From Hydractinia symbiolongicarpus (Eukaryota > Cnidaria > Hydrozoa > Anthoathecata > Hydractiniidae): 64,000 nucleotides of DNA. The DNA lies in the NCBI RefSeq assembly GCF_029227915.1, contig NC_079880.1, forward strand, positions 21,144,501 through 21,208,500. Reading direction: 5' to 3'. Numbering within the stretch: the stretch's first letter is position 1; every line of letters begins with the position of its first letter. Below, piece by piece: positions 11,237 to 23,772 of this stretch. The notes beneath the pieces are model-generated. The model did no database searches and was not told where the DNA came from. It saw only the letters and a list, made by a program, of their open reading frames with translations. The translations under genes and the position numbers were made by a program.

Positions 11237-11390
11237 TTAATTTAAATTATATTTATCAGATGATGTTTTCTCTTGGAACTCTGGAGGTTCCTCCTCAAGA
11301 CAATCCTGGTAAAAAATATGTTCGCCATTTGAGCTATCTGGTACCTTCCTAAAAAAGTTTTCAGTCGGGAAACCAGGACCAGAACCAGGA
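11237..11390 (-). CDS. Possible 3'-terminal exon of an unidentified gene
   Basis: On the minus strand a pyrimidine-rich acceptor (TAGTTTTTTTAACAG) precedes a frame of 50 codons that starts in phase 1 at 11390 and ends with TAA at 11237-11239. The peptide begins PGSGPGFPTENFFRKVPDSS and continues with an acidic, Pro-containing CLEEEPPEFQEK tail. The composition is more protein-like than neighbouring random ORFs. I do not recognise the family. Upstream exons were not found in the next 2 kb on this strand, and a stray ORF cannot be excluded. Confidence 0.35.
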
Positions 11391-13736
11391 CTGTTAAAAA
11401 AACTACGATGAAAACACAAACGGAATGTTATATAATAAGTGAACATTTATACTCCTGCAAAACAACATGTTTGCAGAACTTTCATAACTGCATGGGGTGG
11501 AAATAAGCCAGTTCCAGATAAACATAAAAAAAGTTATTTAACCGATAATAAACACAAATATTATACATACTATCGTAGCTACAGCGATTTTTAATCTATG
11601 CTGATGCTTTGAAACTTTCGATTAACGGTCAATATTAATACTTTTCTCATCATTCGATCTTCACAACATATCTCCAATTCCAAACAATAAAGGTTGTGGT
11701 GATAAAATTCAGCGCAAATTAATAAAATTACTAGCTAGAAAAACTCGCTGGTTGTAAGCGAAGAAGAGTTCAAGTACTGATATTATTTTGGGTGGCTGAT
11801 GTAACATCTTTACTTTCGTTCTTAGCGTGTAAAGATTAATCTGTGCCATAAAAAAATGCTTTTGGCAGAGAATTTGGCAGATATGTAAACATACTGAGTT
11901 AAAAATGATATTCAGCAATGAATTATATAAAGAAAACTGATGTTTATAACAAACTTTATCATGCCAAAGTTTTCTGTAAACAAAACACCAAACCTTTGTT
12001 ACGATTTCATAAAAAGTAAGGATTTAAAAATGTCCTTAGTTTTTCTTCAAAAGACATTTATTCACTTTTAGTACCAGAGAAAATCAAATAATGGCTAAAA
12101 CAATTATGGAAGGGGCGAGACAAGGCATTCTGGTTTTTAAAATCATCTCTTAATCAGCAACCGTGTCCGCAGCTGTTTGCATTTCACAAGATTTTTAAAA
12201 TCAATTTGGAGGGATATTAATTTGGGTTTTCAAATGCTAGTAACAAAACTGGGAATACTTCATTTAGGTGCAACAAACTTTTACTTTTGGGTAATAAACT
12301 TTCCTATTGATCTAGCACACTCCTGAAAAGTCCATGATTCCCAAAATGTAACTTTCTTATTTATATTACAAATGATTCCCAAACTTTCTTATGATACAAA
12401 TAAAAGAGATAGATTTTTCACATCCACCCAACCAGCGGATTTAAATTTTCGCGAATGGTACAGAAGATAAACTCCAAAACAATTTCGCTTATCGTGAAAG
12501 AAAAGTACCCTGTTTCTTGAATTTTGGACTTATATGTGGTCACGACGAGAAAACGAACAGTGAAGATTAAAGTCATGACTTAAATAAATTGTCCTAAAAC
12601 CATACATTTTACAACCCTAAACTTTTTTCGTTTTCTTTTGTGACTTTGATTAATCGTTCAAAAGTTGCCAGTTTGGTGGGGGAAAACTACAAAACATCAA
12701 CAAAAATTTCAGATACTGCGACAATTCTATGATATGGTGAATCTCGCTAATCAGATATACTCTAAAGCAGTCATTTTTTTTATTTTTATCCCCGTTGAAT
12801 TGTTAAACCTCGGGCTTACTATTGCCATTAAACGTGATCTCCATAAAACAAGCAATACCAGACATCCAAAACTTTTGTTAAGATTTATTTAGATTACCGC
12901 GAAATTTGACACTAAAATTTTGGAAAGGAAAAACATGTCCAAATATGACAAAAATGTTTGTCCCGTCGCTTTACTGCAATAACGACGTCACAGAAATTTT
13001 AATTTAAAAAATTTAATTACATTTTTAATTTAGTCAACTCGTGTTGTTGTTACGTAAGGGAAATGCGCTGAAGAAGATACTCGACTATATCGTGTAATAA
13101 CCGACTTCGTGAAAGGGAGGTGATAGAAACCTTAAATATAGCTCTACATTCTCTTCCCCCAAACGGTCTTTGACTCTAGTATCGTTTCACTGTATCTGAA
13201 CGATTTTAAAGAGAAGAAGTAAAGATGAGTACACAAGTAAACGTAAAAAAGGAAACTCGAGACAACCGAAATAAAAAGACATGTCTTAGTAATGACATAC
13301 TGATATTAAAAAGGAAGCCCGTGACAAATCCACTGGAATCACCCGACACTACTTGTAAATACCATCTTTGGTTCACAAACAGACAGCGTGCTTTATAATA
13401 TTAACTAACTGGTGAACCGGTGTTAAAGGTCAAGTTAAGCGCTTAAGAACACTTAAACTGTGCAACAGATCTGGATGAAGAGCTGTAGTACCAGTAAAAA
13501 TCCAGTGGAGCGCTTCTGGAGATATGGCAAATGGAGTGTAATATTTTTTTAAAAAAATTAACTTTCCTGCAACTTTAGCTAAAATAAAAAGCACAGGTTA
13601 AAACCTTTTCTTTACAACAAATACCTTCACGTGATAGCTTAAAAATTATTTATGAGGGATAGCTAGTTAAGCACTTAGTACAGAGAGACCATGTGAAAAA
13701 TCTGTGTGAAACGCTTACAGCAGTGTCTTGTTCCCG
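11391..13736. other. Non-coding stretch
   Basis: I see no convincing exon, RNA gene or element. ORFs at 11709-11918 (minus) and 12665-12892 (plus) lack any domain and are judged chance. Confidence 0.4.
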
Positions 13737-14418
13737 TTAATGAGACTACAAACGATTTAATAAACAATTTCTGAAAAATGACGTGCAATAAACAGACCAC
13801 TCAAAAGGTTAAAGTGCTATAAATTATACACATCTTAGAATCACATCGACGTCTAGAAACCTGTTTATGAATTTTTAATTTTTTATGATGAACTTGCTAC
13901 TTCTTTATTTTTATTTTCTAAAAAAAGAATTTTCCTTCTGTATGTATTAATGTATTAATGTATTATGTATTAAATGTATTAAGTATCAGTAAATCGAGAG
14001 TTTAAGAAAACTGCGACAACACGAGGGGCTGTATTTGTTAAAGAAAGCCATGTTACTGTAGCTCTAAGAAGGTAGTTAGACCTCTAATAAGTCATTGTTG
14101 TTGCTTAGACTAGCTTTATGTGCAATAAGCTTATTTGTATTTATGCAAAATTTCGAAAGATATATCTAGCCGGTTCAAAAGGTTTAAAATTTATTTTATA
14201 ACAAAGTTAAAATCAAGTAATTACTTGTATCGACTAAATCATGGATATTCAATATATACAGGGACATTTTCTGTCATTTTCAGTTATAATTGGATGCCCA
14301 ATGTGACCTTTAAGTCGTTGTTGTTGTCCCCAGTGATTATAAAACTTCCCATCGCCATTAGCCCGACTTTCGTGTAACTCACTAAACTCGAAAAGCAACA
14401 GTCGAAAGAGAAATTTAA
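13737..14418 (+). mobile_element. MITE family A, copy 3, degraded ends
   Basis: TTAA flanks are visible (13737-13740 and 14415-14418), but the terminal 14 bp are mutated on both sides. The interior matches copy 1 closely, including the GACGTCTAGA core, AAGTCATTGTTGTTGCTT, and CGACTTTCGTGTAACTCACT near the right end. Confidence 0.75.
13943..13986. repeat. Microsatellite, unit TGTATTAA/TGTATTA
   Basis: Five imperfect repeats of TGTATTAA sit inside MITE-A copy 3 and are absent from copies 1 and 4, so they expanded after insertion. Confidence 0.8.
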
Positions 14419-17400
14419 GTAGCTGACAGACTGCATTTAACCAAACAAATACAGCTAATTGTATATGGGTAGTAAAGAGTAATTTTTTTCCAGCTAACTT
14501 GGAGGTACCATACCATAACTTACCTTAACTTAGCTAGCTACGACATAGATTGATGAAGACAACACAAAAATAAACTAAAACAATGTCATCTATAATAGAA
14601 ACACCAATCTAAATAAAAATCCTAACAGAGCAGCATCAATACAGCTAAGTGTGCACTGTCTCATGTTCTATGTTTATAGCTAAAATCTTAAAATTGGTTT
14701 GTTAAGACTTATACATTGCGAAAACACGTGATGATATGCTTATCTGAACATGTTAAATAAATATGCAAGAACCTCAACCACAATATCCAAAATGGCAGCA
14801 TACCTACGTCTTATTGTTTCACGTCTATTCGTTGAAGTCGCGAAGAGCTAGCTGGTTAGTTATCTGTAAATATCGGGCTTCGTGATTAGTTTCTTACACG
14901 CGAGCGATAACAACAAAGTCATATATCGCATTTGTTATTGGTAGCTACAAGATTTCATGCGTGGTAAGCACGAACCGTTTCTCGCCGACGATCAGACGGA
15001 GCACGGGCATTAATAATAGAGAGAATACTACTTCTTTTTTGGATTTTATACTGCATGTGATATGTTTTCTTTCGAGGTGCTGTCAACAAAGTTTTAAAGT
15101 CTTCCAAATTTTTACTAACTTAAAAAAAATCTATCAATTGGATATAGCAGCGTTTTTTTGTTTTCCATAATTTTTTGGCTCCCCTTCTTCCTTATGGTGA
15201 ATTTCTACTCAAAACATGAAATAGAACGAATCCAAAAGGGACAATTGTGCACTCTGATAAGTTGATGCTTCGATCCCTTCCAATCCAGACTAAAACATTT
15301 CTTGCGGACAAGAACGGAAAAATCAACTGATAGCCAATAAGATTTAAACATTTTTCTTGCACCGTTCTGTTCTGTTTTGCTGTTAAGTGGATGATCTACC
15401 ATGGAAAACAATTAGAGTTACCAACGCTACAATAATCACACAGTACATACGTGTTCAACTTTTTATGACTGTCTAGTTCCTTGTCCCTTATTACTTTGAT
15501 TGCCACAAAGAAATGTTTATGGTGAACATCAGCCTGCGCACATGTTTTTTAATGTGCTATTATTAGTAATAGTTTGCAACAAAACAAAACATAAATTACA
15601 TACTTTCACTGACATCGTATGATGAAAAAAATTACGAAGAAGGACACAGCATTGCATTTGAAAATGTTACGATGGTTTGGTAATTGTTTAGAGGCATGTT
15701 TGCGTGAGAAAGTTTGGCGAGAAGAAAAAGTCGATCAATTTAGTGCATGAACGTTCGGGAGAGACCATGTTTTTTGCAAATTTCGTAGCCATATCTTCTA
15801 AGAGTGATTTTTATTTTCATTCTTAATATAGAAAAAAACTTAAACATTGATGAAATATTAAAACTGTCATCAACAGGTCCAAATACTTTTAAACAAGTTA
15901 ATCGTCTCTTTCAAGAACTTCTTTTTGTGATTTAAACGTTTAGCAACAAAAAGGGGTTCTTATGTAGTTTTGGGGTGCAATTAAAAAAGCGACCTTTTTA
16001 TATAAAATATGACCTTTTACATGCCAGCAACAAAGAACAGAAAATAAATTGGAATTCAGAACCTTTAAAATAGCCTCGAAGTGCTTCATTTTAGAGGTTT
16101 TTCCTATTTAGCACAACAATTTTAAATAACCAGTTACTTCTTTGAATTATAGCAAAAATAGCGAGCATTCCAACACAATCCCAACACGATTATTATGCGG
16201 TCTGACCGGTTACTGGTTTTATAACTGTTGTCATATTCCAATAATTTGTGAGATTTATTGGTGGTAAATTATTATCCGTGTTCCTCTTTTTGCTTGCACA
16301 TAAAGTGCAAGCATTGTTTCCAGACCAGCATTTCTATTCAGATTTTAATTTGGAATAAGTTTTGCTAAAGCACATTTCGTAAGTTGAAAACAATGTTATC
16401 TTTGGAAAAAATTAGTTACTCTGCCTTTATAAATTCGTTTCAGGTGACGCATTACGTATTCCAAACATTGTGAATTCATATTTTTTGTTCTGTAAATTAC
16501 ACGGAGTGACGGAAGTCATGTCGAAAATGGCGGCTAATTCAATAACAATACCTTCTTAGTCATGTTGCATGACGCCAACGCATAAAACTACGCATCAAAC
16601 AACTTAAAAAAGTTTAAAAATAAAGTTCGTCTACAACTTCAAGGTGTACAAAATAAGGCAAAGTTTGTAAATTGTTAGGAAAAGTCAATACAAGAATTAA
16701 ATTTTGGCTTGCTGTTTTTAAGGGGAGTAAAAAAACTGTTTTGTGGCATTCACAAGAGAACAAAAGCTAGTAGATTTGTTTATTTCAAAATCTACTGAAG
16801 GTAGCGGTATGGTAAATAATTACTTTTTTTTACATTTTTTTTAAGGAGCATTTTACTTTAAATACCGCTCTTTTCAATGAACTAATTTTTATTCCAAAAT
16901 GTTTCCTCAAAATTGAAGGATTTAGCGTTACAAAATGTTCTACACCATATGTCTTTGTTCTGGCGATCAAATATTTCTGTGAACAAAATGAGTTATGACT
17001 CACGTTTACTAAAAATAATCTGACATTCAGCATTGAGAATTTTCTGTTTACGCAATATTTATGCATTAAGTTTGAGATATAAGCGAGTCAAAAAGCACTG
17101 GAGAAAAAGTTAAATTATATAATATAGCTGTTTCTGCAGTGTTTTGTTTGCTTTTGGCATTTTTATATTCTTATTTTATATCTCACCCTAAAACATGCTT
17201 TCTTACGCAAAAAAAAAATGTTGAATAAGAGTTCCGCAAGTTCACTTTAAATAACTAATGAATAATTAAATATTCTCTTTTCAAAGCAATCACAGGTCGA
17301 AAGAAAAAACTTCGTTAACGAAAATTTCTGAATAATTTTTTCGCAAAATTTTTGGTTGCCAACTCTTCTTAAAAGGGATCTGTCTCAAAAATCTGTCTCA

Positions 17401-17901
17401 AGATGTCGTCCTGAAACTTTCGTTTTCTGCTTTACAAGTGTTTGATTTCTACTCGCGTGTCTCATTTTAATTTTTGGTCAGCTAATTTGGATGCAAGACT
17501 GATTGAAAGAAAAAGAAAAAAAATTGAGTGTTATTTTTATGATCTTATAGATGTTTTACGGCATATTTTCAAAACGATTGAAGTTGAGAAAAAAATGAGA
17601 CACGCGATTTAAATTCAGACTATGCTGAACATGTGAAAATATTTTTTTTCTGTAAACTTGTAAACTTTTGAGACTAATCCCTTCACAGTTGGCCACACCC
17701 ACTTTAAAAGACTTTCGACTATATTTTTTTTCTGTTACAACATTTTAATTTTTTTTTTCATAATATTGTAGAACAAACTTTTGTTAGCAAGTACATATAT
17801 ACTTCTATAATGTTTTTTTTTTTAAATGAAAGAGGTGCTACCTTAAATGGCTAGTATAATAATACAGAAATAACTATCTTGCAGAAAGTAGACATTCTCT
17901 C
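14419..17901. other. Long non-coding stretch
   Basis: No exon, RNA or repeat boundary that I can support. Short ORFs at 14961-15170, 15205-15411 and 16830-17066 have no recognisable domain. A homopolymer-rich, stop-rich text dominates. Confidence 0.4.
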
Positions 17902-18012
17902 CAGGGGCGTATCCAGACTTTTTCAAGGCTTAGTCAAAATATCGCTGCGCAGCAGCAATATTTGGACTAGGCTTGAGCTTAACAGCTGGGGCTCTTGGGG
18001 GGCGTTGTAAGC
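17902..18012 (+). mobile_element. hAT-like transposon end
   Basis: CAGGGGCGTATCCAGAC at 17902-17918 is a hAT-style inverted end, followed by a self-complementary GCTGCGCAGCAGC patch and a G-rich/C-rich hairpin (CTTGGGGGGCG...GCCCCCCAAG). The other end is not located. Confidence 0.5.
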
Positions 18013-19053
18013 CCCCCAAGTGGGGTCTGAAACTTTCGCATATTTGAGCTTTGTGGATACAAAAATCGCCTTCTGATTCTGAAAATTGTCTTCTGATTCA
18101 TCTAGTTATCATTAAAATTGACGAAAGAAACGATAAGTTAATAGAAAATCTCCTAAGAACATTTTTTATAAGAAACAACTCTCCGTCTTATACGTCATAT
18201 TTTGGATAGATAAAAGCACTAATGTCACTAAGAACTGTGCTAACATGTAGAACTTAAACTGTTTATCAATCAAAAACAACAGCAGAGATTAACAGGGATT
18301 AACTACAATTAAGTGAGACAAATGTGAATATATTTCAATAGTTATAATTTCTTGCTGTTTCTGCCAATATCAGGCTTCATCAGCATGACTAGGTGAATCA
18401 AATGATCACACCAGCCATGGACAGCAAAATAAAACACAAACATAACAAAAACAATAAGAATATGGAAAGATCAGGATAATGAAGATGAAATGTACATAAA
18501 TGTGATATGATACATACACCTCAACCCATGTATTTGTTCAGATGCAAAGGAACGATATATAATGAGGTCATAGAATTCACTTGCAGGTTGAAATAGGAAA
18601 GTGCGACTTTTGTTTAAGAAGGTTGCAGCCTGGAACAAGGGAAACACAATGATTTGGTTTGAAGTCTACACCAGACTTAACAATACTTTTATAACAAAAT
18701 AAATTTTTTAACTGATCTCCATGAGGTAAAATAGATGGGCATGTCAATATACACTGCGTAAAGAGATTTCGAAACCATAACACGCTTATCTGTGGGTAAA
18801 ACTGTTAATAAGGCCAGTATTGACAGAAAAGGCGACCATGTCTTAGGGGTAGTTGTTGTTTCTGCTTTCACTGCCTCCTGGCTTTTCGACGTAAAAGAAT
18901 TACAGTCTAAACGGATTTGTTACTATTTGTGTTGGCTTATGTAGCACGTTCAACTTTCTTCTTAGTAACTCCTATGATTCGAAAAATCATTTAAATGGAA
19001 CAAATTCTGCGATCTTTTTAAAATTTAATAATAAACCATTACAAGTAAACTCT
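18013..19053. other. Non-coding stretch, possible Penelope-like 3' tail
   Basis: Near 18350-18390 CTTGCTGTTTCTGCCAATAT then CAGGCTTCATCAGCATGAC resembles, on the minus strand, the tail motif of Penelope-like retroelements (GATGAAGCCTG). No reverse transcriptase is seen. Two overlapping minus ORFs (18577-18871) have no domain. Confidence 0.3.
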
Positions 19054-19540
19054 TCAAAGGGGCTTCGAAACAGCTGTTGGTTTTTGACTTGGGTGACTTA
19101 CACGAATTTCGAGCTAATGGCGTTGGAAAGGTTTATTATCACTGAGAACAAAAACAACAACTTAAATCATCTTAACTTTAATATTAGGAATCTAAATATA
19201 ACAGTCGAAGCAACAACAATAACTTAATAATGTTTTTAGAGGTATTAATTACCTTCTTAAAGCTAGTAACATAGCATTTTTTAACAAATACAGCTCCTCG
19301 TGTTGTCTCTGTTTCCTCGTCAAAACAAACTTTCCATTTATTGATATATTTTACAGACAGTACAGCTTATTTTACCGCTAAAAAGAATTCATTCATAAAC
19401 AGGTTGTCTAGACGTCTATGTGGTCCTAAAGTGTGTATAGATTTTTCTCACCCTGACTTTTTAAGTGGTCCGTTTATTACACGCCATTCTTTGGAAATTT
19501 CGGGAATTGAGTTTACGGAATCGTTTTGTAGCCCCTTTAA
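19054..19540 (-). mobile_element. MITE family A, copy 4, inverted and nested in a pogo-like repeat
   Basis: AGGGGCTTCGAAAC at the left and TTTTGTAGCCCCT with TTAA (19537-19540) at the right. The interior is the reverse complement of copies 1 and 3 (AGCAACAACAATAACTT, GTCTAGACGTCTATGTGG). Both flanks carry ATTCGAAAAATCAT-type motifs of the surrounding pogo-like repeat, so it probably inserted into that older element. Confidence 0.85.
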
Positions 19541-20358
19541 TTCGAACTCATATAATTCGAAAAATCATGTAAACTGAACAGATTCTTCGAGCTCCCTGTA
19601 GTATTTTTCATCGTGCAATCTGAATATTATAAGGTTGGAATTTTGTCTCATTTTGGAAATTTGAGATTCAAATGTATTTTAAAACAAAATCAACCAATAA
19701 ATCAAGGAAGATTTGACTATAACAGTAATTTTGTGTTAAGGTAATAGTGAAAAGAATAAATGTTTCTTACACCTCGTATTCTTACTTATAGCTTGCGACA
19801 CTGATAAAACTTGTACTCCGAAAAGTCATGTATAGGGGCTCTCCCTGACTCACACTCTCATGGGGAATCAGAAATCGTTCGAGTTATTAAGCGGTTCGAG
19901 TAATGGAGAGTTTGGAAATTTTGCTAAGTTTATCCTTTATACATAAGCCCCTTGAAAGAAAACGATGCACTTGAGTAATTATGTACCTTACGGGTGAGAA
20001 GTAAGTCGTAAACAGTTTATTTCAGTTGACTAAATCTATTCTGTAATGAAAAAATCCGTAATTACAGTTCTTTTTCTGGTCAAATTTTTATAATGTTAAT
20101 ATTATCATTCGAATCAGAAAAAAACTCTGAAATTCTTCAATTCTCAGATTGTTCGAGTTATGAAGAGCAAAAATAGCCTAATATGCTTTCAAGGGACAAA
20201 AATATTGTTCGACTTAAGCAGATTTTCGAGTTATACAGATTCGAGTAGCAGAGAGTTGATTATGAGAGTTTACTAGGGAATTTTCACGGTGCCTGCAAAT
20301 TCGTTCGAGTTAAGGAGCGGCTCGAGTTAAAGGGTTTCGAGTTATGGAGAGTCCACTG
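19541..20358 (-). mobile_element. Pogo/Tigger-like non-autonomous element
   Basis: Read from 20358 on the minus strand it starts CAGTGGACTCTCCATAACTC, a textbook Tigger/pogo terminus flanked by TA. 'ttcgagttat' and 'cgagttaa' motifs repeat at 19880-19915, 20150-20250 and 20300-20345. No transposase ORF. The left part continues across MITE-A copy 4 to about 18960. Confidence 0.7.
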
Positions 20359-21567
20359 TATTTCAACCAAATTTTGAGATCCCTAGTTGAGACGAATTAC
20401 ATAAGTTTAACTGTATTGCTGTTTTAATAATTCCCTTTGTTTGTTCTTCTTTATTTACTAACTTCATGCTTTCAAAAATGAGGAGTCATTAAAAAGCATT
20501 TGCATTCTGAAAGTATACGATATTACTCATTATAGTTTTTTAACTTTCCCAGTATTCTTGCATTAGTTGTCTGCAGAAACCTTAAATTACTCACATAATA
20601 ATGTAACGTGATTTTACCATTTGAGGTTATAACAAATTAGATATGAAATAGAACCACATCTATTTCATATCCAATTCTATGCAACCTAAAAGTGTCGTTA
20701 TTTGATTCAAAATATGTATTTTTTTATTCTTGTAATGGAACGAACAATGGAATATAGTTTTTGTGTTATCAAAAACATCTAAATTCTAATTCAGCTTTCT
20801 GAAAAACATAAATATACTTTATTTGCCTGTTCTAAAAATTGATTGACTTTGATTCTAATGTTACCAACACTTCCAGGAATGATGAAAATATATCTATGTG
20901 TTCCATTTTTACTATTTCAACGTGGATATTCACAAATAAAACAACATGGCAGCACAGCACGATCTCAATAGAGAAAAAAATACATTGTGGTGTTTGGCAC
21001 GATTTAAAGGTATTGTGAGATTATATAAGAGTTACAGAAAAAATGACTGTGCTGTTTTTTAGGAAATTTTCACAAACTTCTTTTAAAGACAATGCGGGTT
21101 ACCACATCAACAACAACCACATGGGAAATTGATGGGGATTCTTTCAAAACAAAAATGGTAGGCACAAGTGGGCTACCATCCCGTAGTCTAGCTTTCTTTA
21201 CAAGGAATCATGTGTATATAGCTATAGCTAACTGACTATCTAACAAGTTATTTCAAAACTTTGTTTCGAGATAGCATTTTATTTCTTCAAATTCATTTAT
21301 CATTAATATATCCCATTTCCAAGTTATACTACATTTATTATGCGGTACATCTCTGTTTTTTGCGCAATTTTCGGCTAAATATAACTCTGTGTGGATTTTG
21401 TCAACTTTGTTCTGCAGTGTTGTTTGATTACATTATGCTGCTATTCTAAAATTTTCAACTCATGCCACGAATCACTATGACTATGAGCATTGTTTAATTA
21501 AGTGATTACCCCATGCTGAAATCAGCATACTGATACCTTCTTCGTTATATATCATCGCATATTATCT
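20359..21567. other. Non-coding stretch
   Basis: It holds one short hairpin at 20640-20671 (arms GATATGAAATAGA and its exact complement, 6-nt loop). Nothing else can be supported. Confidence 0.4.
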
Positions 21568-22324
21568 TTAACCCTATTCGGTCCGGGGGGGGGGCGGATT
21601 CCGCCCCCTCCCTGACGGTTTTTTTTAATGACTCCTGATTGCTTTGTTATATGGCTATGATACTTACTGAGTTTCAACATTTATCTATTAGACACCTGCA
21701 TGCTAATTTTTTAGGTCCCATACCTTTCAGAGGCTTTGATATTGGCCATTACTCGAAACTACCCCTAAAAATCTCTATGAAATCCTTATAATGGGGAAAA
21801 TATAGTAACTCCTGTTAGGATTATCCTTAGAACTTGAAACTTGCAACACAACTTTGTTTCATCAAGAAGAATCATTTGGAATAATTTGAACACGTGACTA
21901 ACCCGATTTCCCGATTTTGTCGGATTTTACCCGAAAATCGGAAAAAACGGATTTTCGGGCAATTTTTGGCAATTTTTTTATCCGATCCATGTAAAAACCG
22001 GAAGATATGTTAAATAACTTTTATTTAACTTTCAGAAACTTCAAACAGAATGTAAAAATTCGCTCTAGAACAAAAGTAATTATATTTCAAGCAGATAGTG
22101 GCATTTTTAACAATTTTCAAGCTTCTGATGACGTCACAGAAAATGTGCTGACGCAAGCAAAAGTTTATTGGCGCCATTTTGTTCCTTTTATGACGTAATA
22201 TAAGTGTGCCAAGTTTGATTCAATTTGAACAACCCTATGAAAAGTTATTGAGGGGGGGGGGCGGAATTCCCCCCCCCCCCCCGGTCATAGTATGTTCGAA
22301 AAACCCCGGACCGAATAGGGTTAA
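21568..22324. mobile_element. piggyBac-like non-autonomous element with TTAA duplication
   Basis: TTAA (21568-21571), CCCTATTCGGTCCGGGG, then CCCCGGACCGAATAGGG and TTAA (22321-22324). The TTAA-CCC start is the piggyBac hallmark. Sub-terminal poly-G and poly-C tracts (21586-21595, 22251-22282) are mutually complementary. The 749-bp interior has no transposase; CCGATTTTGTCGGATTTTAC near 21905 is locally repetitive. Confidence 0.9.
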
Positions 22325-22540
22325 GATGAAACTTCCCATTAGGCTACCAGTCAAAATTTTTTTAAAATAAGCAATTTAAATAATAAAAATATCCTTTCAC
22401 TTTTAAATAATTTCATAACAAGCCGGTATGTCTCATGTACACATTTTGAGGTGACTTTTTAAATAAATAGAGTGAAATACCACTAAAGCCAAAGCAGACA
22501 TATACAGACAGTAATACAGACAGTGTATATAATACAGACA
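22325..22540. other. Spacer
   Basis: AT-rich, with a short direct repeat of ATACAGACAG at 22500-22545. Confidence 0.3.
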
Positions 22541-23101
22541 GTGGTACTTGAAACGGGCAAATCTTAAATTAAACTTTTATAAAGTGGACACTTTTTGCAC
22601 CAAATGAAATTCCTCACTATAAATGCTTCCTATAAAGCGGACATTATAAAATAGAATGGCGACAAAAAAGATTCATCATTATTTTCACATTTTTCCATTT
22701 CAGACATTTTAAAACATTTTTATTTACATTATTAAATACTTTTATTTATATGTTTTTCTGCCCAATCGACAGTCAAGGTATGTTGTTAACAATCACAAAA
22801 AAATAATAATTTTTTTTTATTTGAAAAATCGATTATAGTCTTTAATTGAAAATTAATTTTTTAACTCTCAAAGTTTCTCATTTTTTGTTCTAAATAATGA
22901 TTTATGCCTGAATACATAGTCTCTTTATTTTACAATATTTAAAAAGTAAAGTAAAGCTTCCAAAATCTTTTTTGGTCAAAACTCTGCCTTAAACTATATC
23001 TTTGACAAAATTTCTGTAAAGCAGACATCTCTATAAAGCAGACATACCTATAAGGCGGACATTTTTTTTCCCGACGGTGCCTGCTTTGGAGAGCTTCCAC
23101 T
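22541..23101 (+). mobile_element. Pogo/Tigger-like non-autonomous element, family B copy 2
   Basis: The right end, read inverted, is AGTGGAAGCTCTCCAAAGCA; the left starts CAGTGGTACTTGAAACGGGC. 'tataaag(c/t)ggacat' sub-terminal motifs occur near 22575, 22632, 23010, 23033 and 23050. CTATAAAGCGGACATTATAA matches the inverted copy at 4219-4562. Confidence 0.65.
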
Positions 23102-23464
23102 TTAATATAATTTGTTGCGGGTATCTATTCGTGTTGAATTCTTTAAAACCATGTGACAATAACTGAAGAGACACGAGGATATTGTTCCTGACCACCTAAA
23201 AAAAATAAGAATAGAATTTAAGCTGAGCACATTTTAAAGATATGAATTGTGGCTAATTAAATTTAATTGCAGACTTCCTTCCTCGTCATCAATACTAAAT
23301 TGTTCATAATTATTCTTTTTTCCACCAGAAAATCTTTATGGTATTTTATAATGCACCTAAAGAATGACTACACACGCATATATAACTCATCACGGTGAAT
23401 TTGGGCTTATTAGGCACGTGGTAATTTACATAAGACATAACCACGAACGCGAACCTTTAAACGG
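23102..23464. other. Upstream region of the repeat-protein gene
   Basis: No other gene. It should hold distal promoter elements, but I recognise none with confidence. Confidence 0.3.
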
Positions 23465-23571
23465 TATAAAAAGGGTACAATTTTACTTATCTGGCAGTTC
23501 CTTAGCTGGAAAGAAAAGTCAACCAGCAACCAAACAGAAAGATTGAATTGAAACAGAGGAGCGATTGCAAG
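23465..23571 (+). promoter_or_regulatory. TATA box and 5' untranslated exon of the repeat-protein gene
   Basis: TATAAAAAG at 23465-23473 sits about 30 nt before a likely start site near 23495. A 5' UTR exon would run to 23571, with donor AAG/GTATCG. The next acceptor, TTTCTTTCTAG at 23772, lies directly before the ATG. A strong TATA box suggests a highly expressed, cell-type-specific gene (inference). Confidence 0.6.
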
Positions 23572-23772
23572 GTATCGTAAGATATATATCTGTTATCTAT
23601 TTTCATTCATCATGATTTCATTTATCTATTTTCATTCACCATGAATGTGGATAGTTTTCAATGGAATCTTTCCGTATTTTTACAGTATGACTTATAGACT
23701 TCTGTCATGACATGAGAAACAACAAAATTGGTATTTTTTTACTATATTGGAATATTCTTTTTTTCTTTCTAG

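Noticed and set aside
18577-18871. Two overlapping minus ORFs as a possible Penelope or LINE protein
   Set aside because: No reverse-transcriptase or GIY-YIG motif could be found in either frame.
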